64,000 nucleotides of DNA from Verticillium longisporum (GCA_019188255.1 JAETXT010000002.1:6076001-6140000), one strand, 5' to 3'. Positions 10,378 to 22,522 are shown, counted from the stretch's first letter. Program-made: numbers and translations. Notes: generated by a model from the sequence alone, not told the origin.

Positions 10378-11835
10378 CTATACCCTGCTCTTCAGGGACC
10401 ACCCCTTGGCGAGTCCCCTCGAGAGGGCAAGAAACAAGATGCCAACACCAAGAGTCGCGCCGGCCCACCCCCATGCTCCGTCATAGCCAAACTCTCTGCG
10501 CAGCGCGCCGGCGATCGGAGGCCCAAATAGCAGCGCAAAGGACATGACCGTGAAAGCCATGCCGAACCTCGTGCCGATACACGTCGGATCAGGCGTCAGA
10601 CGCACAAAGATGGTGGGCTGCAGGGCGAAGAAGGTGCCAACGACGAAGCCGTAAATGGCCGCCAGGGTGATGAAGGCCCGCCGCATTCCGGGCTGCCATG
10701 AAGCAAAAGGCCGATAGGCAGAGGGTCACCGTGGCTATTACGGACATGTTCATGGCGCCTACCTCGGCGGCGAAGATGTTGGGGACGATGCGGCCCAAGA
10801 TGGACGACGCGTTGAGGATGGCGAGGATGTAGGTGGCGAGACCGGCGCTCACGATGCCGTTGTCGAGGGCGAAGCTCTGGATGTACACGAACGGGGTGTA
10901 GATACCTAGCAGGACGAAGACGCAGGCCACGAGGAAGGCCAGGTACGGCATGTCGTGAGTGATGGAGCGGTCGACAAAAGCGCGGCGCTTTGAGGAGACT
11001 TTTGGCGTCTCGAGGGCCATGACGGCGATGCCCATGGTCACCAGACAGATGACAGCTACTGTTCGAACAGCCCAGGGGAAGCCGACGGCATTCTGTAGAT
11101 TTCGGAATACGACGGGCAGAACAAGACTGGTCACCTTAGCTATCCATTCAGATCTTCCTATTGTGATGAGAAGAAGGACGGCTTACCCTCCCACACCACT
11201 GCCTGATGCATTTACGCCGTTCGCCAAGGGTAGGTTGCGGTCAAACCAGAGTGAGGGTAAAGCAACGCCGAGAACGGCAAGAATACCCAGGCCTATGCCA
11301 ATGACAACGCCTTGGGACAGGAGGAGCTGCCACAGCTTAGTCGAAAAGCTCTGCGCGACGGTTCCCAGCACGATGAGCAACGAACCGAGCCACAGTTGCT
11401 GGCGGGAGTAGCCCAAATCATAGACCGGGCCGGCCACGAATCCCAGAAACACCATCAGGAAACTCTGGAGAGACCCGATGGTTGATATCTCAAAGGGAGT
11501 ATGGTAGCGGAGAAGATCCTTCTCAAAAGATGCCTGGAAGCTGCCGAAACTTGAGATGAGCCCTGGAGGCGTCAGCATGAAGGTACATCATATGACGACT
11601 CTCGTCACCATGAGTTCGGCTTGAGACATCGAAAAAGTCTCCAGAACTCACCCCAGGTATTGAAGTAGATGAAAAACGCCCCAAGCACTTGAAGCCATGC
11701 CTTCAGGCCCTTGTTTGGACGCTGCTGCGGCTTTGGGGGTTGTTCTGCTGGCACGGCGTCATCCGGCACTCGCATTTTTGGTTCATTCTGTATCAGCACT
11801 TCTCCAGCTTGAACTCCGTCTTGTGCAGACGGCAT
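10378..11835 (-). CDS. MFS transporter, monocarboxylate (MCH) type (frame break in sequence)
   Basis: Exons on the minus strand are 11835-11652, 11562-11187 and 11126-10378, with introns of 89 and 60 bases. The ATG at 11835 is used because the frame further upstream has only a TTG. The protein (about 435 residues if repaired) has a polar Pro/Gln-rich N-terminus and then twelve predicted membrane spans. Family motifs include FNTWGLISSFGSFQ at TM1, GVGGLVLPVVF after the second intron, and FVRLTPDPTCIGTRFGMAF plus GPPIAGALR near the C-terminus. These are typical of fungal monocarboxylate/riboflavin-type MCH permeases. One extra G/C near 10677-10679 shifts the frame between NAA and FITLAAIYGFVV; both sides fit the family, so I treat it as a probable sequence error. 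Substrate is unknown. Confidence 0.8.
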
Positions 11836-12863
11836 AGTCAATTTTGACCGGCTTTGCTTCCAACAAACAACAAAAAGTCTGACACACCGGCCTCCCAGGT
11901 ACAGACGTCAACCCGTTGCGGTAGAATTCTGTCGTCCGTTCGGCCTTGGCTTATTCCCAGTCAGGCAAGCTCCTTACTGATTCCTCAGTGAGCCGGGTCT
12001 CGGCACTGCAAGTTTGTAAAGAGCATGGCACACCCAAGGCGGTTGGTCGGTCCCATCACATCGTCACGAAAAGTGGCAACGGAAAACACCCAACTTGGAA
12101 GGTTGCATTGTGGAACTGGCTTCCCCCCTGGCGTGTCCTGCAACCCCGTTTGAAAGCAGCACCGCCTGTGACGCCAGGCTGCTCATGGGATCATCGTTCA
12201 GAGAGATAGGCGAGCGTATGATGCACACTGACATGTGTAGAGCATGTGTGGGGGGAGCCACATGGTGGTGTCTTCGGTAGGCCAGTCGCAATACCTGGTT
12301 GTGTGAGAACCTAGTTCCACAGCAGTGAAGCATTAGGCCAGGATCTCGCTCACACACCGAGTCAAGATGCCGAGGCTTGGCAAACCGCGCGGCAATCTCC
12401 TTACCACTGACAGCGCCACTGACATCGTTTGCCTCAACGTCGTTGCGGGTTTTCCCCACGCTATAGTGCTGTTTCGAAATGCGCGGAGAGGTTGCGCGAG
12501 GTGCAGTAGAGGCTCACTGCGAGCACCCAGAGCTGACGTGCCTCGGCCAAGGCATAGTGGCTGATGCTGATGGCGGCATAAGCTCTGCCAAGTCTCGTCT
12601 CCGTGGGGAAAAGCCTAACTCGTCGGAACCAGACTCAGGATCACTATAGGCCTTTCTATAGGATTAAGCCGTTTGGCTTGTGTTCAGAGGGGGCAATCTT
12701 GCATAGCTCGGAGAAGGCTTCAAATTGCTTCCCGATGCCAAGGGCAAGCAAGCATCGGCGACTGTCACTTTGGAGGCACAGCCCAGCGAAGAAATGCTCA
12801 AATAATCAAACGCGCTTCCGCAAACCTCTAAGCCACTCCAATCTGCCGCTTGACTCGTGCTGT
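11836..12863. other. Intergenic region between two minus-strand genes
   Basis: The promoter side of the MFS gene and the 3' flank of the monooxygenase remnant. Scattered short frames on both strands have no recognisable domain. No RNA gene or repeat is seen. Confidence 0.4.
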
Positions 12864-14222
12864 CTACGTCAAGCATGAAAGATAATTCCTCCACTCCTGG
12901 CTGTCGTCCTCCACGAAACCGACATACAAGTCGGGCCGGACAATGACCACATAGTTATCCGTTGGGCGAACCCAGTTGGGCCAGAAAACCTCAACGCCTG
13001 GAGAAACATCGGCGTGCGCCTCAGCACCCTCTGGCCGGGGAAGAACCCTGAATGTGCGGGCGACGCCGTCGCTGATAGCCCTGTTCGCTACTCCACCGGC
13101 CCGCGACTCGGGCCTTCCGACGTGCAGAATCAGGTGTCTGCCGTACGAGAGAAGAGAGTACAACCTCTTGGCCTCAGCGTCTAACGTCGGCATCAGGTAC
13201 AGATCAGGGCAACGGTGCCCCGCCGTCCAGATGCCAACGGAGGAGTCGTGGATCAGCTTTGAGCCGATGCCATCGTAAGATACCCCCATGCCTGAAGCAT
13301 ACCACGTCAGTTCAGAGAATTACGTATCGTGTGACAACAAAACTGGAGATGACGGGCAGAAGAAAGGAAAATCGAGACCTTGGGCTTACCGGTGATGTCG
13401 CTGCGACGTCGATCACACCCTGGGCAACGACTCGTCTTTCCGCGTTATAGCTCTTTATCAGATCATGCGCTGCCGTCTTGTTGGCCGTCTTGTTGGTGAG
13501 CACATATGCGAGTCGCCATGCGAGACCGAAGGCGTCGGCGACACCCGTGTTGAGGCCCTGTCCGCCATTGACCGAGTGGACATGAGCTGCGTCGCCAGCC
13601 AGTATGACGCGGCCTCGGCCTTCCTTGGTAACAAACGTTGAGGCGATGCGCTCCTTGACTGTTGTTCGATTTTAGCGATTTCAGATCTCAGAGGCTTGTT
13701 TCTCCTTGACATCCACGCGAAATGTCGGATCGATTCGTGTACTCACCTTCAAACGTACTGAACCACTCGGTCCAGACAGAGTCGATCCGGTGTGGCGCCA
13801 TGTGTGCCCGGATCGACTCCTTCGCCCTCTCCTCGGTGATTTCTCCCTCGGAAGAACATAGAAACGAGCCAGGTCCCGCTCCCGCGGGATCCACGCCACG
13901 CGGCTCTCCTGGTTCAGCTGAAACGTGACGATCTCCGAACAGACGTGGAAATCAGTGTCGATGAACGTGTCTAGAACGGCCCACGTCATCTCGGGCTTGG
14001 TGCCGGTAAAGTTGATGCCCAGGGCTGTCCTGACAGTCGAACGTGCACCGTCTGCGCCAACGACATAGCGGCTGCGAATTATCCGGCCGCCACTCGTCTC
14101 TACGACGACGTCCTCGTCACCCTCGTTGATACTGGTAACGTGTTCACCAGACTGACCCGAAGAAGCAGATTAGGAGTCAGATACTGGAGCACGTCAAGCT
14201 CGGTCTTGGCCCTCTGATGCAG
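12864..14222 (-). pseudogene. FAD-dependent aromatic monooxygenase remnant, 5'-truncated
   Basis: Reading leftwards from about 14222, the sequence resembles the second half of phenol-hydroxylase-like flavin monooxygenases (PF01494). It shows LHQRAKTELDVLQYLTPN, then SRYVVGADGARSTVRTALG (the DG fold motif), then GRVILAGDAAHVHSVNGGQG (the GDAAH FAD-binding motif). A C-terminal thioredoxin-like tail ends at 12864. Introns are recognisable at 13659-13746 and about 13389 to the acceptor before 13278. Frame breaks occur at about 14156-14158 and 13850-13857, and the last intron does not keep phase. The N-terminal Rossmann GxGxxG half is missing: the 600 bases upstream give no such motif in any minus frame. 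Missing half plus three lesions indicate a pseudogene, though some single-base breaks may be sequence errors. Confidence 0.75.
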
Positions 14223-15584
14223 TATAGAAGATACCTATCCATGTTCAGATTGACAAAAGATCCTTTAGCGTGTTGCATGGTTCAACAAGACGGTAATAAA
14301 GATGGAGTCGTGGTCGAACATCCGATGCTGCACTAACCGAGTAAATTCACTCACAAAGATATTCGTCTAAGCGAGACTAACCTCTCGTTTAGCGACACCC
14401 CGGTCAATGCACCTTCATCTCCCACCCTTGAATTTTCTGCGCCAGATCCAACCTCATCTCCTCTCACCTCCTCATCCAAACCCAACCATTCGTTGTCGAC
14501 AGCGTCTACATCTCAGGGAGTAACCCCCAGGAGCAGGACGATGTCGCGAAGCTCGTTGAATAGCTTGTGCAACATCTGCCCCCGGCCCAACTCCTCAGTG
14601 CAGAGCGGACGCTGGGACTGATAGCTTGCCACAGCTTCCAATCTGAAGCGAACAGGCCAAGCGGCCGACCCCGGACTAGAATTGCGCCGTTCGACATCTT
14701 CTTCCATGTCGTCTGGCTCTCATAAAATCCGGAGACGAACCGATACGCACCATATTTCTTTAGATCATCTGCTCGATGCCACACGCGATTGATCCTATAC
14801 GAGTGGTGTACATGCCTTGACGCGCGTCGCAGGAGCGCAGTCGACAATATCGTGATCGATCCGACGTGTCGTGCTGATGATACGTTGCAGTGCAAGCGAT
14901 TGCCTCGATGACTGTCGGTTGTTCATTTTCAATCGGGCTCGATGCTTTCAAAGGTGACAACGTACAATTCTGGGAAACCACAATGTCATGCACGTCACAA
15001 AAAGTTGGCCATTTCAACATGACGCATTCACACAGTCAAACACAAGATTGCCAAGTGGAGGAGAATGACTCAATAAGTCTATCTGCTCAGAGAAGCGCGC
15101 TCGCCAGTCGCAGCCGCTGTACACATTCCCCAGTGCACCATGCCAGCCCGACCAGCCCAAAAGCCGTTCATCTAGCGATCTCGCCCCAACTTTTTGTTTG
15201 TTTTTCCGAAGTAATGTGTTGTGTGGTCGTGTGCCGTTGTGGGTATCATTTGCGCAAAGTCGAAGCCACTCCGTCCGCACCATCCCGAATGCCGCCAACG
15301 GGGTATGACCCAATGTCGTAGTAATGATACCGCAGTATCGCCACAGGACGCACCCTGCTTGCCAAGCCCATGCCAGAACGTCGTCCGTGAGCAAAACTCA
15401 TCAATGCAGTATCGATGATGCCACGAGCACCGCCTCCGACCCTTGAGCTCCCAAGCTTGGGCGGCTACCTGTGTGCCAGTCATCATCCGTCCACCTCGCT
15501 ACATGGCAAAGCCAAGTCCAACTCCCTCCAACCCCGTGAGATTTTGCCACAAAATCAGAGCAAAGGACAGCCAATGGTGGCCTT
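14223..15584. other. Degenerate intergenic region beyond the monooxygenase remnant
   Basis: No intact gene. A minus-strand frame at 14506-14895 includes 'YRFVSGFYESQTTWKK', and another (14513-14707) ends LFNELRDIVLLLGVTP. They look protein-like but match nothing I recognise and lack start context. They may be decayed coding sequence. Confidence 0.35.
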
Positions 15585-15815
15585 CTCGATCATATCTCAC
15601 TCAACCTCCTCCTCCTCCTCCAAAATCTCCATCGCTGCTGTGAGAAAACTCCCCCCGCACAGTCAAAACAATGCCAGATCTTGACCGAGAACGCCGAGCT
15701 CGATCATATCTCACTCAACCTCCTCCTCCTCCTCCAAAATCTCCATCGCTGCTGTGAGAAAAACTCCCCCCCCCCACAGTCAAAACAATGCCAGATCTTG
15801 ACCGAGAACGCCGAG
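15585..15815 (+). repeat. Tandem duplication, unit about 115 bp
   Basis: Two head-to-tail copies begin at 15585 and 15699 with ctcgatcatatctcactcaa, and each ends with agatcttgaccgagaacgcc. The copies differ mainly in a poly-A/poly-C stretch (aaaactccccccg against a longer A and C run), making the second copy 3 bases longer. Each contains a (CTC)n microsatellite. Near identity suggests a recent duplication. No gene is supported across it. Confidence 0.9.
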
Positions 15816-16412
15816 CTGAGTCTGTCAGCCCCTGCCTTTGAAAACGCCTTGGAGCATGATCATGAGAATGACCAAGAAGCTTCTACCACGACCGGGTAGA
15901 GAGCTCCGCCCATAAACCCATGCCGATGCCGTCCCATGCCATCCAGTCGTGACAAGATCGTGTCAGGTGAAGTGTGCAGCGTGGTGAACAGTCAAGAGTG
16001 CAATACCCTTGCCGAACAGCCCGCGCTACCCCTCCCGTTGCGCTACGCTCGCAGACGCACAGCCAGCGCCCCATTCCCATCTCTGTCCCCGACGACCGCC
16101 CATTATCCGAAATTTCATCCTGTCCGCAATGGACATAAAAGTCGAAGTTGCCGAGCCGTAATCGACAACCGAGTTGGTGTAAGCCGTCATGTATATGTGA
16201 AGGTGCCTTTTCATGGCAGCGCGCCTCGGTGGTGCTGGAGCCTGCCGACCCAACCAGTCGCGTTGAGACCCCAGCCGTCAAGGAATGGCCTTCCAGGACC
16301 AGCCATTGGCTAGTGGGAACAAAAATATGTACAATCCAACAATAAATGCAATCGTGTAGGCCTCGTCAACCTCCTCCCCAAACGCCGTAAAATGACACGT
16401 GTCAAGGCGACA
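15816..16412. other. Intergenic region, 3' flank of dhh1
   Basis: No gene is supported. The final 100 bases are presumably the dhh1 3' untranslated region. Confidence 0.4.
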
Positions 16413-18120
16413 CTAGGCCTGCTGGGGCAGCTGGCCCTGGCCGCCCGCGCCACCTCCGCGACCGCGGTAGCCACCACGTCCACGGTTTTGGCCCTGGTAG
16501 CCACCGCGGCCACGACCCCTGCCACGCCCCTGGTAGCCATTCTGCTGGCCGTTGGGGTTCTGCTGCTGCTGCCAGTTGCCCTGGGCAGGGCCAGAGAAAC
16601 CAGACTGCTGCTGCTGCTGCTGCGGCTGCTGGGGTTGAAGCTGCTGCTGCTGTTGGAGCTGCTGGCCAGGTGCTTGCGCCTGGGTGGGAGCCTGCTGAGC
16701 CTGGCCCGTCCTGAAGTTGGACACGGGACGGGGAATAGACTCGGGGTTCTCGTAAACGTACAGGGCCTTGTCGATGCTGGCAGGAATGGGCTGAATTTCC
16801 GTGCCGAGATCCTTCTCAATGTTGTATAGGTTGAAGCGGTCTTCCCAGTTAATCAGGTTGATGGCGAGACCAAGGTGACCGTAACGACCAGATCGACCGA
16901 TACGGTGCAGATACGTCTCAGCGTTTTTGGGGAAGTCAAAGTTGATGACAACGTTGACGGCCTGGATATCGATACCACGAGTGAGGAGATCCGAGCACAC
17001 GAGGTTGCGGCACACACCATTGCGGAAGTCGTGGAAAACACGGTTGCGAGCCTGCTGCGCCATCTTGGCGTGAGAGTAGAAGCATGAGTAGCCCAGCTCG
17101 GTGATCTTCTTCGCCAGCAGTTCGACACGGTTTGTCGAGTTGCAGAAGATGATAGATTGGTTGATTTGCAGCTTAGAGAACTGCGTGTTGAGGCAGTGGA
17201 CCTTTTGCTTCTCCTCGACAAAGGCATAGTATTGGGTGATGCCACGGAGAGTGAGTTCGTCCATGAGGTTGATTTCGTAAGGGTTGGCCATGTTCTTGTC
17301 AGAGAAGTCCTTGACCGACAAGGGGAAAGTCGCGGAGAAGAGCATGACCTGGCGATCCTTGGGATGGAACTGCAACAACTGCTCAATGACGGGAGTAAAC
17401 TCAATGGACAGGAGCTTGTCTGCCTCGTCCATGATGAACATGGGACACTCGCTCAAATCGGCGACGGTCTTGCCAGCGAGATCGAGAATACGGCCAGGGG
17501 TTCCGACAACGATATGGACGGGGTCCTGCAGACGCACAATGTCGTCGCGAAGGCCAGTGCCACCAGTGGTGACCATGACGTTGATGCCGAGGTGCTTGCC
17601 GAGAGTCTTGCAAACCTGAGATGTTTGCATGGCGAGCTCGCGTGTGGGGACGAGGATGAGGCACTGGATTTTGGAGACTTTGGGGTTGATCTTTTCGAGG
17701 GCGGGGATAACGAAGGCGGCGGTCTTGCCGGTGCCGTTCTTGGCGCGGGCCAGGACATCGCGACCGGTCAGGGCGACAGGGATGGCTTCTTCTTGGATGG
17801 GCGAGGGCTTCTCAAAACCGGCCTCGAAGATTCCCATCAGCAGATCCCTCTTCAGTTGGAAGTTCTCGAATTCCAGACCTTTCGTGTTTGTGACATCCTG
17901 AAAGTGTAAGAGCACCGCTTCCGCATCAGCAAGCCCTGGCACCTACCTCAGTTTGTTGCCTGTTGTCTTTCGCTGGCAGCTTGAGGTTCTTCTTCCAGTC
18001 TTCGGACGCGGCGTCGCTGGTCAAGGCTGTCAGCACGGGACGGGAGCCGAGTTCACAGTGGGCATGGAAAGCTTACTTCAGAGAGGTCCCCTTCAACTGG
18101 TCTGCGAGTGCGTCTGACAT
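16413..18120 (-). CDS. dhh1: ATP-dependent RNA helicase Dhh1 (DDX6 family)
   Basis: Exons on the minus strand are 18120-18077, 18016-17947 and 17897-16413; the spliced product has 532 residues against about 506 in budding yeast. The N-terminus [20 protein letters not shown] and the [14 protein letters not shown] segment are characteristic. All DEAD-box motifs are present in order: Q motif ([14 protein letters not shown]), motif [11 protein letters not shown], Ia PTRELA, Ib [33 protein letters not shown]. The C-terminal 90 residues are Gln/Pro-rich with RGRGRGRGG repeats, a low-complexity tail common in filamentous fungi. Dhh1 activates decapping, represses translation and concentrates in P-bodies. 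The start region faces the J-domain gene across about 1.5 kb. Confidence 0.97.
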
Positions 18121-19616
18121 TTTGGTCCGGTGGTTGTATGTAACGTGTTGTGGGAGTCGAGAGGGAAGAAGTCGGTTCGGATTTGGTCTTGTGCGTGGGG
18201 GAGCGGGAAGGCTGTGGCCCGCTAACAATCACGAGGGGAGGTCGGCTTGGCGCAGAATGAGGCCGCCAGTGAACTTTGGATGATTGTTGAAGGTTTGGGG
18301 AGAGAGTCGAAATCAAGCGAACGTCGAGGACGTTTGTTGCGTGGTGTCGGGCGGGCGTAGGGCGGCACCGTTGAGAGGGAGGTGACCAAGGGGGCGGTAG
18401 GCAAGAGATCACAAGGGAACCGAAGAGCAGGATGATGCAAGTCTCGGATGCAGGCAGAGAGCTAATTGAACTTCAGCCGCGAATTGTGATGTGTCAGACG
18501 ATTGGTGATGTTTACAGTTGATAAGGAGTCGATCTGTGTCTGCTCACTGGTAGGTGGAGTGAGGATTGTCGCGGCGTGTGTGGTGATCGTGGAGAGTTGA
18601 TGTAGTAGAACGGGTTGTGATGGTTGTAGGGGAGCAGGTTTGACGCTCGCACCGGGCTTTTCGTCGCTGTCGAGCGGGTCCTCCAGTGGTTTAGGCCAGG
18701 GAGCTTCAGGTGCGTGGAGTCACGTGATGGGGAAAGGGAGGAATGCAGTGGAAGCGGGGCAAGGGCCTTACGGCTTCACGAGGGTTACCAGGTAAGACCT
18801 TCTACGTGGTGCGTGCATGTGTCCTCGCACACGGCTTGGCAAAGCCCTGGAGCACGACGGAGGGCAAGGATGCTCGACGAAGGGCAAGGATGCTCGAACG
18901 AGGGCGGAGAGAAAGTTCAATGCCTTCAGCCAACACCATTTGCATTGCATAGGTACATCTTCGGACCTATTGACCCGCTGCCTCTCAGGTGGTAGACAAA
19001 AAGCCAACTTAATTAGATAACTGCGTTAGGTACTAGGTAAGGTAATAAGGTAAGTTAGGCAGGCCAAATAAGCAGAGAATTGATCGACAACGCATTGGAG
19101 GTTCTTTCTACGTACCTTACTACTAATAAGGCACCTCGACGCCTTGACCAGCCTGACTGAATGGATGAACTGATTAGGCGAGAAGTGTAATAGACTACAT
19201 GTACCTACCTTAAGGTAAGGTACCTAGGTACCTACCTAGGTGAGTATACCTACCCAGTACTGTAAGTCGTTGCACCATCGGATCAGCCAATCACTGCCGT
19301 CTTTGGAGGTCGGGGCGGGGTTGAGCAAGAATGCGCGTGTTGGAGTTGAGGGCTAGGTACTGCCAGTGTCGCAATAGAAACCTCGCCTGGTCCCTCGCCT
19401 GGTCCCTCGCCTGGTACCTAGTGCCTAGTGGGTGCTACCCTGCCTTCGGTAGCGACTCCGAGTGTCGCGCGACCATCATCACTCCGCTCATGTAGCCATC
19501 ACCGTTCCAATTCCCAAATCAGTCCATCAAGACTTGCACCCCTTCATCACCTCGCGAACCACACAATATGCCCGCCAGCCATCAGGTCTGGTCGCGAGCT
19601 TTCACCCTCCCGCGTC
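18121..19616. other. Divergent intergenic region between dhh1 and J-domain gene
   Basis: A 1.5-kb shared upstream region with no gene. It contains GGTAAGG/TACCTAGG-rich sequence at about 19016-19260 and three near-perfect 12-base repeats (cctcgcctggtc) at about 19382-19417, just before the J-domain gene leader. These could be promoter elements or neutral low-complexity sequence. Confidence 0.5.
19190..19260. repeat. TACCTAGG-type palindromic low-complexity cluster
   Basis: Interleaved copies of tacct/aggta make overlapping palindromes, for example ggtacctaggtacc. Similar clusters occur near 23325-23395 and 47545-47650, always between genes. Confidence 0.8.
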
Positions 19617-20509
19617 ATGGCCTCAAACCTCGCCTCGAAGACCCTTTACTCCAGCTGCTTGCTCCTTTCGAACCCCACCACATCTATAACGTCATCATGT
19701 AAATGGCACACCTCGACCAGAGGCACCGGCTCTCAGCAACCTTCCAGCCCGCTTGCCAGCCAACGGTCCTATGCCACAGCACATGACAGCCACGCCGCTC
19801 ACCACCGCTGGCCCTCGCACTCGAACCCGACCCCTACGATATCTTCGCCATCGACAAGGCAACCCCCTACACCAAAGCACGGTTCTACGAGCTCGTCAAG
19901 CTCTACCACCCCGACACCCACCCCCGAGAAGGAGGGCATGCCGCGCCCCGTGGCCTGGCCGGCCTCCCCGCCGCCGTCCGCCTCGAGCGGTACCGCCTCA
20001 TCGTCCTCGCCAACACGATCCTCAGCGACCCCGAGAAGCGCCAGGCCTACGACGCCCACGGCGCCGGCTGGGCCCTCGACCGCCGCCCCGCCCGCGAGAG
20101 GGCCCGCGCCGCCGACCGCCACTGGCGCACGGAACCCGGCAACGCCGCCAACAATGCCACGTGGGAGGACTGGGAGCGGTGGCACGCCGCACGCGACGGC
20201 AACGCCGTGCCGCAGCAGCCCGTCTTCATGTCCAACACGCACTTTGTCGCCCTCATCCTGGCCGTCATTGCCATTGGCAGCGCCATGCAGGCGTCGAGGG
20301 CCGGCGAGAGTGCGGCCCACGTCGTCGAGCAGCGCGGGCTCCAGGAGCTCGCCATCAACGAGGCCCTGCGGCGGCAGGGCCGGGAGACGGCGGGCAAGGG
20401 GAGGGAGGAGAGGATCGAAAAGTTCCTGCGGGAGCGCGACGGTTGGGCATTTGACGTAGCGGCTGCGAATCATGGGGCTATTACGCCCAGGAAGGAGCGT
20501 CACGATTAA
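19617..20509 (+). CDS. Mitochondrial J-domain (DnaJ/Jid1-like) protein (frame break in sequence)
   Basis: The start at 19617 gives a basic, Ser-rich N-terminus with QRSYATAHDS, a likely mitochondrial presequence. The J domain follows as PYDIFAIDKATPYTKARFYE and continues with VKLYHPDTHP; it has the essential HPD tripeptide and ends ILSDPEKRQAYDAHG. Near the C-terminus a hydrophobic stretch (FVALILAVIAIGSAM) suggests a membrane anchor, and the protein ends RKERHD. About 297 residues if repaired. The two parts lie in different frames; adding one C to the run at 19831-19834 joins WPSHSNPTP to YDIF, so I read it as a one-base deletion rather than an intron, since no acceptor fits. J proteins stimulate Hsp70 ATPase; a Jid1-like inner-membrane role is inferred. 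Confidence 0.8.
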
Positions 20510-20654
20510 AGCACTTTGTATACATGGTTCAGGTTCTGGGAAAAACACAGGCGTTCGGTTGACTATTAGGTACAGGCTGTACATGGAAAGGTGGTTACAT
20601 AGGTAGTTGAGTCTGGCGTCATCTTACAGTGAACATAAATCCCTCGAAAGAAGT

Positions 20655-22522
20655 TCAAAGGAGTTCCTCGACTTTAGCCCGCATGAATTTCTCCGCATTC
20701 GACGGATCGATCCTTTCGGTGGCGCCTAGGCGAAGCATCTTGCCCACGAGATACATCAGCTTACCCTGCGGGTAAACCTTCTTCTCTCTGAATTCGCGCA
20801 GGACCTTATCCTCTCCTTCGACCGCCAATTCGGCCAGCTCTTGATACTCTTCGGTCGAGAGCTCATGGAACCACAGGTCATGGGCATCAATAGCGGCCGT
20901 CATGTTCTCTGCATCGGCGAGGTTCCCTTGATGCAATGCCGTGAGAAGTTCTTTGGCAACCTTGCCGGTAATCTTCTTCTGCTGCAGGTGGAAGAGAAGC
21001 TCTGCGAGAGACTCGACTGGTACGCGGTCACATTGTCCGTCAGGGCCGACCTCGAATGGCGTGCTTTCATTGTCGGAAACATCGTCCACAAGACGCCCGA
21101 ATTCGTGGAGAATCCAGTTGGCTGCCAGAGGAGCATACGCTCTGACATCCTGTCCACCCTCTGTGGCCTGCTGCAGCAGAGCTCCAAAACTTTCGACGAC
21201 GTTATAAAAGTACTCGATCCGGCCGCCATTGTCGAGAGACGGGAGGGAAAGTGCATCCTTCGCCGTGAGGCCGTAAACTTCGACGAGTTCAGACAGCTCA
21301 TGGTCCGGCAAATAAGCAACTGACTTTCTGATGTGATCAACCAGATCATCTGCAATGATCAGAGGGCCCAGGTCTGGATCCGGCATGTACCGATAGTCCA
21401 CCTCGCCCTCCTTGCCGCGCAAGCGGCGGGTTTGCTTCGTTCCTAGGGTCCAGCCTCGTGTCTCGCCTGCGATGGTCCCGCCAGCCTCAAGCTCCTGGAT
21501 CTGACGATCTCGCTCGGCAATGATAGCGTCCTCAACAGCCTTGATGGTGCTCAGGTTTTTGATTTCAGTGCGGGTTCCAAGTGGCGCAGATGCGTCGCTT
21601 GTTCTCCTGACAGAAACATTGACGTCAGCTCGCAGGCCGCCCGTCTCCATGCCGGACACACAGGCATCCACTGCGTTGAGAAGAGTTTGCATCTTGCGAA
21701 CAAAAACGGCAGCCGTGCGAGGGTGATGAAGCTCCGGCTTTGTTATAATCTCAATCAAGGGTACTCCTACGCGGTTGAAATCGAGCCAATGTGTGTCGCC
21801 AGGTTGCGCCAGAGTCTTGGCGGTGTCTTGCTCCATCTGGACCTGCTGGATACCGATCGTGACGCTCTCTCCATCTTCAGGGGCGATGCCATCGCGGGCG
21901 AACAGCGTGATCTGTCCATTTCTGGCGAAAGGCTCGTAGTATTGTGTAATCTGGTAGCCAGACGGTTGGTCCCACCAGAAATAGTGTTTCCTGTCGAACC
22001 GACTGATAGGCTGTATGTCGCAGTTCAGCGCGAGGGCAGCCCGTAACGCTGGGATCAGAGTCTCCTTCTGTAGGATGGGCTGGCTGCCAGGCATTGACAG
22101 ATCAAAGAGCGCGACGTGCGAGTTCGGGGCGCCATTGAAGGAGGTGGCGGCTGGCGAAAAAGCTTCCGGGCTGTGTTAAGTTGCGCATGAATTTCAATGC
22201 CGACGGTCAGCTCCCAGCCATCAACCGTCTGATTGGAGCCCTTGCGGCTGTCTTTCTTGGCATCCTTCTTCAGTTGTTTCGCTTCGTCCTTGAGCTTCTT
22301 GCGCAACGGAACAGATGGTGCGAGCTGGGCGGCTGTCGCCGTGGTTGCTACAGTGTGTGCGTGTCTGGCCTGCGTTGGCTGGTATCGGTCATGTGGCAGT
22401 TGATGATGGCGACTCAGTTGCTTGGCTCTGCTTTTGGACACCGACGACGCCACGCAGCCTCTCTGGCATATCTGGCCCTGGAGCAGGTATCGCCCGAGTT
22501 CGCGTGTTGGTATACGCGACAT
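20655..22522 (-). CDS. Mitochondrial glutamyl-tRNA(Gln) amidotransferase subunit B (frame break in sequence)
   Basis: A single-exon gene starting at 22522 (MSRIPTREL) with an Arg/Ser/His-rich mitochondrial presequence, then a Lys-rich segment, then the GatB core. The core has [15 protein letters not shown] at the start, [56 protein letters not shown] and [15 protein letters not shown], and a C-terminal YqeY-like tail with [12 protein letters not shown]. GatB positions Glu-tRNA(Gln) and, with GatA and GatF or GatC, converts it to Gln-tRNA(Gln) for mitochondrial translation (yeast PET112). The frame breaks at 22157-22161, where five A (T on the coding strand) are present and six would read [20 protein letters not shown]. 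Repaired length is about 622 residues. It lies tail to tail with the J-domain gene, 145 bp apart. Confidence 0.93.

Noticed and set aside
17157..17909. 250-codon plus-strand frame opposite dhh1
   Set aside because: Antisense shadow of the DEAD-box helicase.
19699..19789. Intron to explain the frame change in the J-domain gene
   Set aside because: Acceptors in the right phase either leave a stop in frame or need a branch point too close to the acceptor. A one-base deletion in the C run at 19831-19834 explains the join better.
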